Shown here in pieces: positions 26,356 through 34,405 of a stretch of 64,000 bases of DNA. The DNA is from Agaribacterium sp. ZY112 (GTDB taxonomy: Bacteria > Pseudomonadota > Gammaproteobacteria > Pseudomonadales > Cellvibrionaceae), in NCBI RefSeq assembly GCF_041346925.1, contig NZ_CP166840.1, forward strand, positions 1,054,001-1,118,000. The letters are read 5' to 3'. How positions within the stretch are numbered: the first letter of the stretch is position 1; each line of letters starts with the position of its first letter. Below the pieces are notes generated by a model, which saw only the letters and a program-made list of their open reading frames with translations, did not search any database and had not been told where the DNA came from. The position numbers and the translations under genes were made by a program.

Positions 26356-27116
26356 TTGAAGTTAAACATCTCGAAACCGTGCAAAGTCTCTTGTACTTAA
26401 ACGGTGTAACTAAAAGCTTTGATGGTTTTAAAGCCATTAATAATTTGAGCTTGGATATTGCACCCGGTGAGTTGCGTGCAATTATTGGCCCTAATGGCGC
26501 TGGTAAAAGCACCATGATGGATATCATCACCGGTAAAACTAAGCCCGACGAAGGTGAAGTTAAATTCAAAGACGTCATTGATTTAACTAAACATGACGAA
26601 GCCGACATAGCTAATTTAGGTATAGGCCGTAAGTTTCAAAAACCAACGGTGATTGAAAGCCTAAGTATTTGGAATAACCTCGACCTTGCGCAAGCCGGTG
26701 GTCGCGGTATTTGGCAGAGCATGTTTGCCAAATTGCGAGGCGAACAAAAAGAGCGCATTGAAGCGGTGCTTGTTCAAATTGGTTTATTTGAGCGCAAGCA
26801 TGATTTAGCTGTGAACTTAAGCCACGGTCAAAAGCAGTGGTTAGAAATCGGTATGTTATTGATTCAAGAGCCAGAAGTACTGTTGGTAGATGAACCTGCC
26901 GGTGGTATGACGGATGTAGAAACCATGGAAACCGCCAAGCTATTAAAAGACATTAGTCAAAACCACAGCGTGATTGTGGTTGAGCACGATATGGATTTTG
27001 TACGGGCTCTGGAAAGTAAGGTCACTGTATTGCACGAAGGCAGCGTGCTTGCCGAAGGTTCTCTGGATAAAGTTAGCGCTGAAGAGCGTGTTATTGAAGT
27101 CTACTTGGGGCGATAA
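26352..27116 (+). CDS. urtD: Urea ABC transporter ATP-binding protein UrtD (copy 2)
   Basis: 254 residues. KSFDGFKAINNLSLDI, Walker A GPNGAGKST, GIGRKFQKPTVIESLSI, signature NLSHGQKQWLEIGMLL, Walker B VLLVDEPAGGMTDVE and H-loop VVEHDMDFVR. It shares the UrtD-specific LSHGQKQWLEIGM with the copy at 16517. AAGGAGG lies ahead of the ATG. It ends 2 bp before urtE. Confidence 0.95.
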   Translation: MIEVKHLETVQSLLYLNGVTKSFDGFKAINNLSLDIAPGELRAIIGPNGAGKSTMMDIITGKTKPDEGEVKFKDVIDLTKHDEADIANLGIGRKFQKPTVIESLSIWNNLDLAQAGGRGIWQSMFAKLRGEQKERIEAVLVQIGLFERKHDLAVNLSHGQKQWLEIGMLLIQEPEVLLVDEPAGGMTDVETMETAKLLKDISQNHSVIVVEHDMDFVRALESKVTVLHEGSVLAEGSLDKVSAEERVIEVYLGR

Positions 27117-27118
27117 CG

Positions 27119-27814
27119 ATGTTAGAAGCAAAAAATATCGATTTATATTATGGCGCCAGTCAGGCTTTGCAGAATGTTTCCCTCGACGCGAAAGTCGGTG
27201 AAATTACCTGTGTTCTGGGGCGTAACGGTGTTGGTAAAAGCTCTTTGATGCAAAGCATCACTGGGCGCCACCTTGCTAGCGCTGGTACCGTAACCTGGGA
27301 AGGTAAGGATATTAGCAAACTTGCGGCGGCGGATAGAGCGCGCATGGGCATCGCCTATGTGCCTCAGGGCCGCCAGATTTTTTCCCAGCTAACGGTGAAA
27401 GAAAATTTGCAAACCGGCTTTGCGGTACTGCCACGTGCAGAACGTAAAATTCCGGCGGAAATCTTTTCTTTGTTTCCTGTGCTGCAAAAAATGTTGCACA
27501 GACGTGGTGGTGATTTAAGTGGTGGTCAGCAACAGCAGCTGAGTATTGCGCGCGCCTTGATTATGAAACCTCGTTTGTTAATTCTTGATGAGCCTACCGA
27601 AGGTATCCAGCCCTCTATCATCAAAGATATACACAAGGTGATCACCTATTTAAAAGGCCAAGGCGATATGGCGATCTTACTTGTTGAGCAGTACTTCGAG
27701 TTTGCTCGTGATCTTGGTGATGCCTATGCCGTTATGGATAGGGGGCAGGTGATGCTTAGCGGGCGTATTAAAAATATGGATGAAAAAGAAGTGAGGGCTT
27801 TTTTGACTGTATAA
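27119..27814 (+). CDS. urtE: Urea ABC transporter ATP-binding protein UrtE (copy 2)
   Basis: 231 residues. LYYGASQALQNVSLD, Walker A GRNGVGKSS, Q-loop YVPQGRQIFSQLTVKENL, signature LSGGQQQQLSIARAL and Walker B LILDEPTEGIQPSI. The H-loop His position reads Gln in LVEQYFEF, which is usual for UrtE. Last gene of the second importer; no terminator is seen in the 69 bp that follow. Confidence 0.95.
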   Translation: MLEAKNIDLYYGASQALQNVSLDAKVGEITCVLGRNGVGKSSLMQSITGRHLASAGTVTWEGKDISKLAAADRARMGIAYVPQGRQIFSQLTVKENLQTGFAVLPRAERKIPAEIFSLFPVLQKMLHRRGGDLSGGQQQQLSIARALIMKPRLLILDEPTEGIQPSIIKDIHKVITYLKGQGDMAILLVEQYFEFARDLGDAYAVMDRGQVMLSGRIKNMDEKEVRAFLTV

Positions 27815-27895
27815 AACTTTGGCGCCCAATACCATTTAGACATTATATAATGTATACGTACGTTTGGATTTAATTAAGAAATTATGGAGTTTTCT

Positions 27896-29167
27896 ATGGT
27901 TCTACGTACGTTTTTTACTTTAATGTTAATTTCGCTATCTAATTTATCTTTATCAGAGACGACATTACAGTTTGTTGTTCCTGAAACTGATATTAGTACA
28001 AGTAAAATCTATAAATCATCAGATTTTATGAAGAAAGTTAAAAATGCATCTCGTGGCTCGCCTGCTGAATATGCTTTTGAGGCTCCTGAGAGAATTTGGT
28101 CAAAAAAGTTTCGCGATAATTCTTACATAGATCGGGAATTTAAGCGTCAGTTTATCGATACGATTAGTAAGGAGTGGTCTAAGGCTAAGGCTAAAGTTGC
28201 AAGCGATAAGAAAGTTCAGCGTGCTTATAATTTTGGTGTTGATTATGGTCCTCTGGTTTCCAAGCTTCGTGTCAAGGGGAGAACAATTGAGGCAGAAATA
28301 TCAGGTTTAAAGCTATACGGCTCGGCTGATTTTCATACGGAAGGTATTGAAGATGCGGTCTGTGGAAGTAAATTTAAGCTCGATCTAGGTGTTCGACCTA
28401 AAATAACTGGAGTTTATAATCTAGAAACTGGTTACTTTAGTGTTAGGTCCATCAAATTAAATGAGTCATATGATTATGACTGTAACAATGTTATTGGGAG
28501 GCTCGTTGTTGCGGCAGTTAAACCGGCTTTAAATATAGCTTTGGATCGTGTTATTCCAGAGATGGAAGATTCTTTCGTAAGCCAGCTGTCTAATATTATT
28601 TATGTAGGGCCATTTAGTAATATTTTAAGTAATGAGGTTGTAGAAGCTGGCGGCGTTCTGGGGGTTAGATTGGATCGAGTGGTATGGGATGCATTTGACT
28701 CTTATGTTGATGGAACGACTCTCGAGATGCACGTTGGTGCGGACTATTACGGTCCTGGAAAGCATTTGCTTAGGTTTAAGGCTTATCAAAGTGGCTTGTC
28801 TGTTAGTACAAAATCCATAAGTGGCGGTTATCGAGCAAGAGGTTACTCATTTGAGTCTAAAGCATCTTGTCCATCATGGAACGAGAATTTGACGGTTTAT
28901 ACAAGTTCACTTGTTAAAACTGGCAGTAAGCGGCTTGGTCGAGCCACTTTCTCGACTTATGGCATGCGCTTTTCAAAACGAGTTTTGTCCAAAAGTGAAT
29001 ACAAGTTTTCGGGGCCGGTGTGTAGCGTTGGTAAATGTGGTCTAAATAACGATGTTTCAACGGATAAGAACATAAAAGTCGGGTTGTTTTCTTGTGAGAA
29101 TGCTCTTGGGCATAAAACATTTATTGCTGCTGGAGGGTACTGGGGAAAGCCTTATTTCAAGCGTTAG
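27896..29167 (+). CDS. Exported protein of unknown function
   Basis: About 423 residues. I do not recognise it. A Sec signal (MVLRTFFTLMLISLSNLSLS) leads a secreted or periplasmic protein rich in Lys, Ser and Tyr. An amphipathic stretch, VAAVKPALNIALDRVIPEMEDSFV, sits near residue 215. Six to eight cysteines in the mature part suggest disulfides. No catalytic motif is evident. Start choice: ATG at 27896 has GGAG six bases upstream, whereas the in-frame ATG at 27884 has none. Its composition is visibly more AT-rich than the flanking urt genes, and a strong terminator isolates it, so acquisition by transfer is possible. Confidence 0.75.
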   Translation: MVLRTFFTLMLISLSNLSLSETTLQFVVPETDISTSKIYKSSDFMKKVKNASRGSPAEYAFEAPERIWSKKFRDNSYIDREFKRQFIDTISKEWSKAKAKVASDKKVQRAYNFGVDYGPLVSKLRVKGRTIEAEISGLKLYGSADFHTEGIEDAVCGSKFKLDLGVRPKITGVYNLETGYFSVRSIKLNESYDYDCNNVIGRLVVAAVKPALNIALDRVIPEMEDSFVSQLSNIIYVGPFSNILSNEVVEAGGVLGVRLDRVVWDAFDSYVDGTTLEMHVGADYYGPGKHLLRFKAYQSGLSVSTKSISGGYRARGYSFESKASCPSWNENLTVYTSSLVKTGSKRLGRATFSTYGMRFSKRVLSKSEYKFSGPVCSVGKCGLNNDVSTDKNIKVGLFSCENALGHKTFIAAGGYWGKPYFKR

Positions 29168-29201
29168 CTTCCAGCGCTACTTCAGTGCGTTAATAAGATT
29201 T

Positions 29202-29230
29202 AAAAGCAGGCCAAGGGCCTGCTTTTTTTT
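29202..29230 (+). terminator. Strong terminator after the unknown exported protein
   Basis: AAAGCAGGCC pairs with GGCCTGCTTT around an AAG loop, followed by further T. Good rho-independent terminator. Confidence 0.88.
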
Positions 29231-29316
29231 GTATGGCACTTAACTCAACGTATTCGCATAGGCCTATTTGTTATAAATAGGAGTTATATCAAAATAATGC
29301 CTCTAAATAGTGCTAG

Positions 29317-29355
29317 AGCACTGGCGGGGTGCGTATCTCGCACTATTATTGTGCG
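29317..29355 (+). promoter_or_regulatory. Tandem NtrC-type binding sites
   Basis: AGCAC-TGGCGGG-GTGCG and CGCAC-TATTATT-GTGCG both fit GCAC-N7-GTGC, the core of the NtrC dyad. Their centres are 22 bp apart (two helical turns), as in known paired enhancers. They lie 75-113 bp upstream of the sigma-54 element. Confidence 0.65.
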
Positions 29356-29429
29356 TCAACTTGGCTCTAATGTCTTTTTTGCAGGGCTTTGTTGGTTTAA
29401 GTTGTTGATATATATAGATTAAATAGTTT

Positions 29430-29445
29430 TGGCCTAGATGCTGCT
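29430..29445 (+). promoter_or_regulatory. Sigma-54 promoter of the porin gene
   Basis: TGGCCTA-GATG-CTGCT against TGGCACG-N4-TTGCW, with GG and GC 10 bp apart. Expected start of transcription near 29456, giving a leader of about 58 nt. Confidence 0.65.
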
Positions 29446-29513
29446 AATAGTAGAGCAGCTAAAAACTTAATTATTAGCAAATACAAAAAAATTAAAATTT
29501 TGGAGGAAGCATT

Positions 29514-30179
29514 ATGAAATTTACTAAAAAAGCGATCGCAGGTGTTGTAGCCGCTGCAACTATGGCTGCCGCTGTAGCTCCAGCAGCTCAGGCAGAAGGC
29601 GAAGTAAGTGCCAGTGTTGGTGTAGCGAGCACTTACTTGTGGCGTGGTAAGGATCTGGGTTCCGGTACTCCTGCTGTAAGTGGTGACTTAAGCTACAGTA
29701 ACGGTGGTTTTTACACTGGTATTTGGGGGTCTTCTGGTGATACTGATGCTGGTACCGAGTATGACCTCTACCTTGGTTACGGTGGTGAAGTAGGTAAGTT
29801 CTTTTACGACGTAAGTGCGTGGACTTATTCTTATCCTACTGGTGGTGGTAAAGAAGAAACAGGTACTCCAGGTAACTTGGCTGAAGCTGTAGCTACTTTG
29901 GGTTATGGCCCTGTAAGTGCGACTTATTATCAGAATGTTGTTGCTCCAGGTGATGACGACGGTGAGTACTCTTATGTGACACTTGCTGCTGAGCTTGGCG
30001 CTTTTGGTATTACTTACGGTCAACACTTCGAAGGTAACAATGATTTGAGCCACTTGGATCTGTCTTACGCTTACAACGATAACTTGAGCTTTATCATTAG
30101 CACTCAGATTGAAGTTGATGAGCCTGCTGAAACGACCGACCCTACTTTCGTAGTTTCTTACTCACTACCTATCGAATAA
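29514..30179 (+). CDS. TorF-family putative outer-membrane porin
   Basis: 221 residues. A clear signal peptide (MKFTKKAIAGVVAAATMAAA, cleavage after AQA near residue 27) is followed by a beta-barrel of about eight strands: EVSASVGVASTYLWRGKDLG, PAVSGDLSYSNGGFYTGIWGSS, EYDLYLGYGGE, and a last strand ending in FVVSYSLPIE. This matches the TIGR02001/TorF putative porin family, which often lies before glnK-amtB in gammaproteobacteria. Substrate unknown; its sigma-54/NtrC-like promoter suggests uptake of a small nitrogen compound when nitrogen is short. Confidence 0.85.
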   Translation: MKFTKKAIAGVVAAATMAAAVAPAAQAEGEVSASVGVASTYLWRGKDLGSGTPAVSGDLSYSNGGFYTGIWGSSGDTDAGTEYDLYLGYGGEVGKFFYDVSAWTYSYPTGGGKEETGTPGNLAEAVATLGYGPVSATYYQNVVAPGDDDGEYSYVTLAAELGAFGITYGQHFEGNNDLSHLDLSYAYNDNLSFIISTQIEVDEPAETTDPTFVVSYSLPIE

Positions 30180-30189
30180 GAAAACCTAT

Positions 30190-30230
30190 AAGGCCGCTGG
30201 TTTGTTAATTTCAGTGGCCTTTTTATTTTT
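30190..30230 (+). terminator. Terminator/attenuator between porin and glnK
   Basis: AAGGCCGCTG pairs with CAGTGGCCTT (one G-U pair) around a 12-nt loop, followed by a long T-rich tract. Since only about 40 bp remain before glnK, part of glnK-amtB expression may be read-through from the porin promoter. Confidence 0.8.
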
Positions 30231-30254
30231 TTGCAGTTAATGCTGCGTTTGTAA

Positions 30255-30611
<357 letters not shown>

Positions 30612-30645
30612 AACTATATAACAATTCCCTACCCGGAGAACTGCT

Positions 30646-31902
30646 ATGGAAAATCAAATTTTCGAATTGCAGTACGCCATAGATACCTTTTATTTCCTTA
30701 TCTGTGGTGCACTAGTAATGTGGATGGCCGCGGGCTTTGCAATGCTCGAGGCGGGTCTGGTACGTGCCAAAAATACGACCGAAATCTTAACTAAAAACGT
30801 TGCCCTGTTTGCTATTGCCTGCACCATGTACTTGGTGTGTGGTTATGAGTTTATGTACGGCGGTGGCTACTTCCTAAGTGGCATTGAAACTACTGGCGGT
30901 GTTGATGTTGCTGCTGCACTAGCTGCTTCTGCAGAAAACGGCTTTGACGGCGACTCTGTATATTCTGGCGCTTCTGACTTCTTCTTCCAGGTTGTGTTTG
31001 TTGCTACCTGTATGTCTATTGTTTCTGGTGCGGTTGCTGAGCGCATGAAGCTTTGGGCTTTCCTTGCTTTTGCTGTTGTTATGACCGGTGTGATCTACCC
31101 TCTTGAAGGTGGTTGGACTTGGGGCGGTAACTCTGTATTTGGCATGTTTGAACTTGATTACAGTGACTATGCTGGTTCAGGTATCGTACACATGGCCGGT
31201 GCTGCTGCTGCTTTAGCTGGTGTATTGGTTCTTGGCCCACGTAAGGGTAAGTTTGGCCCTAACGGCGAAGTTAACGCTATTCCTGGTGCTAACCTTCCTT
31301 TGGCTACTTTAGGTACGTTCATCTTGTGGATGGGTTGGTTCGGCTTTAACGGCGGTTCTACTCTTAAGCTTGGTGGCATCGAAGTAGCTAACGAAGTTGC
31401 CAATGTATTTATGAATACTAACGCTGCTGCTGCAGGTGGTTTGATCGCTGCATTGCTTGTTGCTCGTGTATTGTTTGGCAAAGCTGACTTAACCATGAGC
31501 CTTAACGGCGCATTGGCAGGTCTAGTAGCTATTACTGCCGACCCAGCTTCACCAAGTGCGCTTGGTGCAACCATTGTGGGTGCTATCGGTGGTACTTTGG
31601 TTGTGTTCAGTATTCTTACTCTTGATAAGCTGAAAATTGATGACCCTGTTGGTGCAATCTCTGTACACGGTGTTGTTGGTATCTTCGGTGTGCTAGCTGT
31701 ATGTGTTACTGGTGGTGCGAGTGTAGGTGGTCAGTTGGTTGGCCTATTAACCATCTTTGTATGGGTATTTGTAACTTCTCTTATCGTTTGGTTGGCTCTG
31801 AAAGCAATCATGGGTATTCGCGTTAGCGAAGAAGAAGAGTACGAAGGTGTTGATATCTCTGAATGTGGTATGGAAGCGTACCCAGAGTTCACCAACAAAT
31901 AA
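30646..31902 (+). CDS. amtB: Ammonium transporter AmtB
   Basis: 418 residues, 11 membrane helices. The twin pore histidines are H182 (SGIVHMAGAAAAL) and H341 (ISVHGVVGIFG). Other family blocks: MLEAGLVRAKNTTEILTKN, LEGGWTWGG, WMGWFGFNGGS and NTNAAAAGGL. The N-terminus lacks the cleaved signal peptide of E. coli AmtB. It conducts ammonium across the inner membrane and is gated by GlnK. GGAG precedes the ATG. Confidence 0.97.
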   Translation: MENQIFELQYAIDTFYFLICGALVMWMAAGFAMLEAGLVRAKNTTEILTKNVALFAIACTMYLVCGYEFMYGGGYFLSGIETTGGVDVAAALAASAENGFDGDSVYSGASDFFFQVVFVATCMSIVSGAVAERMKLWAFLAFAVVMTGVIYPLEGGWTWGGNSVFGMFELDYSDYAGSGIVHMAGAAAALAGVLVLGPRKGKFGPNGEVNAIPGANLPLATLGTFILWMGWFGFNGGSTLKLGGIEVANEVANVFMNTNAAAAGGLIAALLVARVLFGKADLTMSLNGALAGLVAITADPASPSALGATIVGAIGGTLVVFSILTLDKLKIDDPVGAISVHGVVGIFGVLAVCVTGGASVGGQLVGLLTIFVWVFVTSLIVWLALKAIMGIRVSEEEEYEGVDISECGMEAYPEFTNK

Positions 31903-31926
31903 GATTTAGATCAGTCTAATCTTCAA

Positions 31927-31954
31927 AAAACCGAGGCTTGCCTCGGTTTTTTTG
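31927..31954. terminator. Terminator after amtB
   Basis: AAAACCGAGG pairs with CCTCGGTTTT around a CTTG loop, followed by more T. Symmetric, so it can act in both directions. Confidence 0.88.
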
Positions 31955-31983
31955 TGTTCGTCATAAAAGCGCTTTACACTTCT

Positions 31984-31999
31984 TGGCTGTACCGAGGCT
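31984..31999 (+). promoter_or_regulatory. Possible sigma-54 element before the second P-II gene
   Basis: TGGCTGT-ACCG-AGGCT has GG and GC 10 bp apart, but only part of the consensus. No NtrC dyad was found upstream, so this is tentative. Confidence 0.35.
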
Positions 32000-32037
32000 A
32001 GTATTTACAAAGTAAGCTAGAAAACGGGAACTTATAA

Positions 32038-32394
<357 letters not shown>

Positions 32395-32547
32395 GCTACG
32401 GCAGCCCTGCTCTTCAAGAGTGGGGCATATCTACTCTAGTTTTTTATAGAAAAACTGTCTAATAAAACGGCTCTATATATTTAGTAACTCTCTCAATTCT
32501 GTCCTATATAACTTATTCGTGCTTAACGGAATGAGGGGGTAGCACTT

Positions 32548-32754
32548 ATGAGTACTGAACAAGAGTCAGAAGAGTTGGAAATGGGTGGTGAATGTCAGCT
32601 AATGATGCAGAATAAAGAAGAGGAGCGTCAGCGTATTCAGGCTGAGGTAGAGGCTTTTTTAGCATCTGGTGGCAAAATCAATTCTATTGATGTGGATGTA
32701 TTAGCCGATCCACCTAAGAAACCACAGTCTAGCTATGGCAGTCAGCCTATTTAG
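32548..32754 (+). CDS. sutA: SutA-like RNA polymerase-associated small protein
   Basis: 68 residues. The C-terminal half (EVEAFLASGGKINSIDVDV, then VLADPPKKPQSSYGSQPI) closely matches, from memory, the helix and C-terminal tail of Pseudomonas SutA, a small protein that binds RNA polymerase and raises transcription in slow growth. In Pseudomonas sutA also sits beside glnK-amtB. The long acidic disordered N-terminus of SutA is reduced here to about 25 residues (EQESEELEMGGE). GGGGGT precedes the ATG by 8 bp. Confidence 0.75.
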   Translation: MSTEQESEELEMGGECQLMMQNKEEERQRIQAEVEAFLASGGKINSIDVDVLADPPKKPQSSYGSQPI

Positions 32755-32905
32755 TTGGCAGGGTTTTTAGCCTGGTTTTTGCGCTTGGCGTGGGCTGGGT
32801 TTGCTCGTAATAAGTGGCTAGTAAAGCTGTCGTAATGTATACGAAATCTAGCCCTTGTTATCACTTCCGGCTTCTAAGGCCTTGTGTAGGCTTCCGTGTA
32901 GTTTG

Positions 32906-33577
32906 TTAAGACTGGGCTCTAAAGTCTCGAGTAATGCGGCTTAATACTTCGGCAATATAGCTTAAGAACATAGTACCCATACCGCTTTGATAGTAGTTAG
33001 GGTCTTTATTGCCAACCGCAATAACGCCATATAGCTCGCCATAGGCAAGTACCGCCATGGCGGCGGAGCCAACTTGATCTGCTTTATCAGCAAAAATATA
33101 GTTGCGCTCGCTCTCTCCTAGGCCTCCACCAACGGTTTGGCGGGCTTTTAGGTAGCGGCCAATTTTTTCTTGGCCAAGTTCAAGCTTGTCACTGCGCGCA
33201 CGGCTAATACCGGGGCTATCAAATAGAATGATTTCGGTGTGTTCAATGTCAAAATCAGTTTGAAAGCTTGAATAAACAATATCGATGGCTTGAGCGAAGT
33301 TTTTGCTATCGAGTAAGGCAAGCACGAGTTGGCGAGTGTGGGCAAATAGGCGGTCATTTTGACGGGCGTTATCAACCAAGCTGCTGAGCCGATTGCGCAG
33401 TTCAGTGTTGCGCTCGCGAAGTATGCTGAGTTGCTTTTCCACCAAAGAGACGGCTTGCCCAGGTTTGTGCGGCACGCTCATGTCTCCGAGCAGTTGCTCG
33501 TGATTTTCAAAGAAATTGGGGTGATCCTTCAAATAAGCAGCGACGCTTTCAGCATCTAAACGCTCGGTTGTGCTCAT
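32906..33577 (-). CDS. DUF484 family protein
   Basis: 223 residues. An N-terminal helical part (VAAYLKDHPNFFENHEQLLGDMSVPH, then a coiled coil SLVEKQLSILRERNTELRNRL) is followed by a GAF-like region. This is the YigA/DUF484 family that usually sits between dapF and xerC. The start ATG overlaps the dapF stop (ATGA). Here xerC does not follow; the next gene is sutA on the other strand. Function not established. Confidence 0.9.
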   Translation of the reverse strand: MSTTERLDAESVAAYLKDHPNFFENHEQLLGDMSVPHKPGQAVSLVEKQLSILRERNTELRNRLSSLVDNARQNDRLFAHTRQLVLALLDSKNFAQAIDIVYSSFQTDFDIEHTEIILFDSPGISRARSDKLELGQEKIGRYLKARQTVGGGLGESERNYIFADKADQVGSAAMAVLAYGELYGVIAVGNKDPNYYQSGMGTMFLSYIAEVLSRITRDFRAQS

Positions 33578-34404
33578 ATCTTAATCTGTCCTGTAAAAAC
33601 CGTGGTTGCTGGCCCTGTCATCAAAACGGGGTGACCTACACCCTGCCATTCAAGCTGTAGCGTACCACCGGGAAGCTCTATGCTTATTTTATTGTCCATT
33701 TTGCCACGTATGATCGCACTGACAGCCGCTGCGCACGCACCTGTGCCACAAGCAAGTGTTTCGCCGACACTGCGTTCATAGACGCGTAGTTTTGCTTCAG
33801 TGCGGCTTACAATCTGCATAAAGCCGGCATTGACCTTATTTGGGAAACGTTTGTGGCTTTCAACTTCGGGGCCGTGTTCGAGTACGGGGTAGCTGTCTAC
33901 ATCGTCAACTAGGCAGACCGCGTGTGGGTTGCCCATGCTTACGGCACCAATTTCTAGCTCGGTTTGGCTTAAGGCTAGTTTGTATACAGCAGCTTGTTCA
34001 CTTGCTTGAAATGGAATCTCAGCTGGGGCGAGAATAGGCTCGCCCATGTCGACACAAACTTGCTTGTCTTTTTTGACATTCAATACCAGCAAACCATTGG
34101 CTGTTTCTACCCTAATGGTGTTCTTGCTACACAGGCCGCGCTGTTGTACAAAAATAGCAAAGCAGCGAGCGCCATTGCCACAGTTCTCGACCTCTTCTCC
34201 AGAGGCGTTGTAGATGCGGTAACGGAAGTCGGCCTGAGGTGTCTGTGGAGGCTCAACCAATAATAATTGGTCGCAGCCCACACCAAAATTGCGATCGGCA
34301 AGCTTGCGGATTTTTGTGTTGCTTAAGTTGAGCTTTTGGCTGACACCATCAAGCATGACAAAGTCATTGCCCAAACCCTGCATTTTAGTAAAGCGCAATC
34401 GCAT
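33574..34404 (-). CDS. dapF: Diaminopimelate epimerase
   Basis: 276 residues. It interconverts LL- and meso-diaminopimelate for lysine and peptidoglycan. The two catalytic cysteines are in NCGNGARCFAIF and GETLACGTGACAAAV; FTKMQGLGNDFVMLDG is the N-terminal signature. The chosen ATG (34404-34402) begins MRLRFTKM and lies 1 bp after the lysA stop; a longer in-frame start would run into lysA. Part of the lptM-lysA-dapF-DUF484 operon. Confidence 0.97.
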   Translation of the reverse strand: MRLRFTKMQGLGNDFVMLDGVSQKLNLSNTKIRKLADRNFGVGCDQLLLVEPPQTPQADFRYRIYNASGEEVENCGNGARCFAIFVQQRGLCSKNTIRVETANGLLVLNVKKDKQVCVDMGEPILAPAEIPFQASEQAAVYKLALSQTELEIGAVSMGNPHAVCLVDDVDSYPVLEHGPEVESHKRFPNKVNAGFMQIVSRTEAKLRVYERSVGETLACGTGACAAAVSAIIRGKMDNKISIELPGGTLQLEWQGVGHPVLMTGPATTVFTGQIKI

Positions 34405-34405
34405 C

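Larger units (their letters stand above)
29168..29513 (+). promoter_or_regulatory. Control region of the TorF-type porin gene
   Basis: 346 bp without a gene. It begins with the terminator of the preceding gene, then two NtrC-like dyads (29317-29333 and 29339-29355), a sigma-54 -24/-12 element (29430-29445) and a GGAGGA ribosome site. The layout is that of an NtrC-activated promoter. Confidence 0.7.

Noticed and set aside
13051..27814. The two urt clusters as a recent segmental duplication
   Set aside because: The proteins differ widely, UrtB architecture differs and control regions are unrelated.
29322..29345. Possible GG-N10-GC sigma-54 element near 29329
   Set aside because: It falls inside the NtrC-like dyads and fits the consensus less well than the element at 29430.
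29355..29395. TTGGCTCT ... TTTTTTGCA as sigma-54 promoter
   Set aside because: GG and GC are 16 bp apart rather than 10.
32404..32426. Hairpin after the second P-II gene as terminator
   Set aside because: The stem has two mismatches and a weak, distant T-run; not strong enough to annotate.
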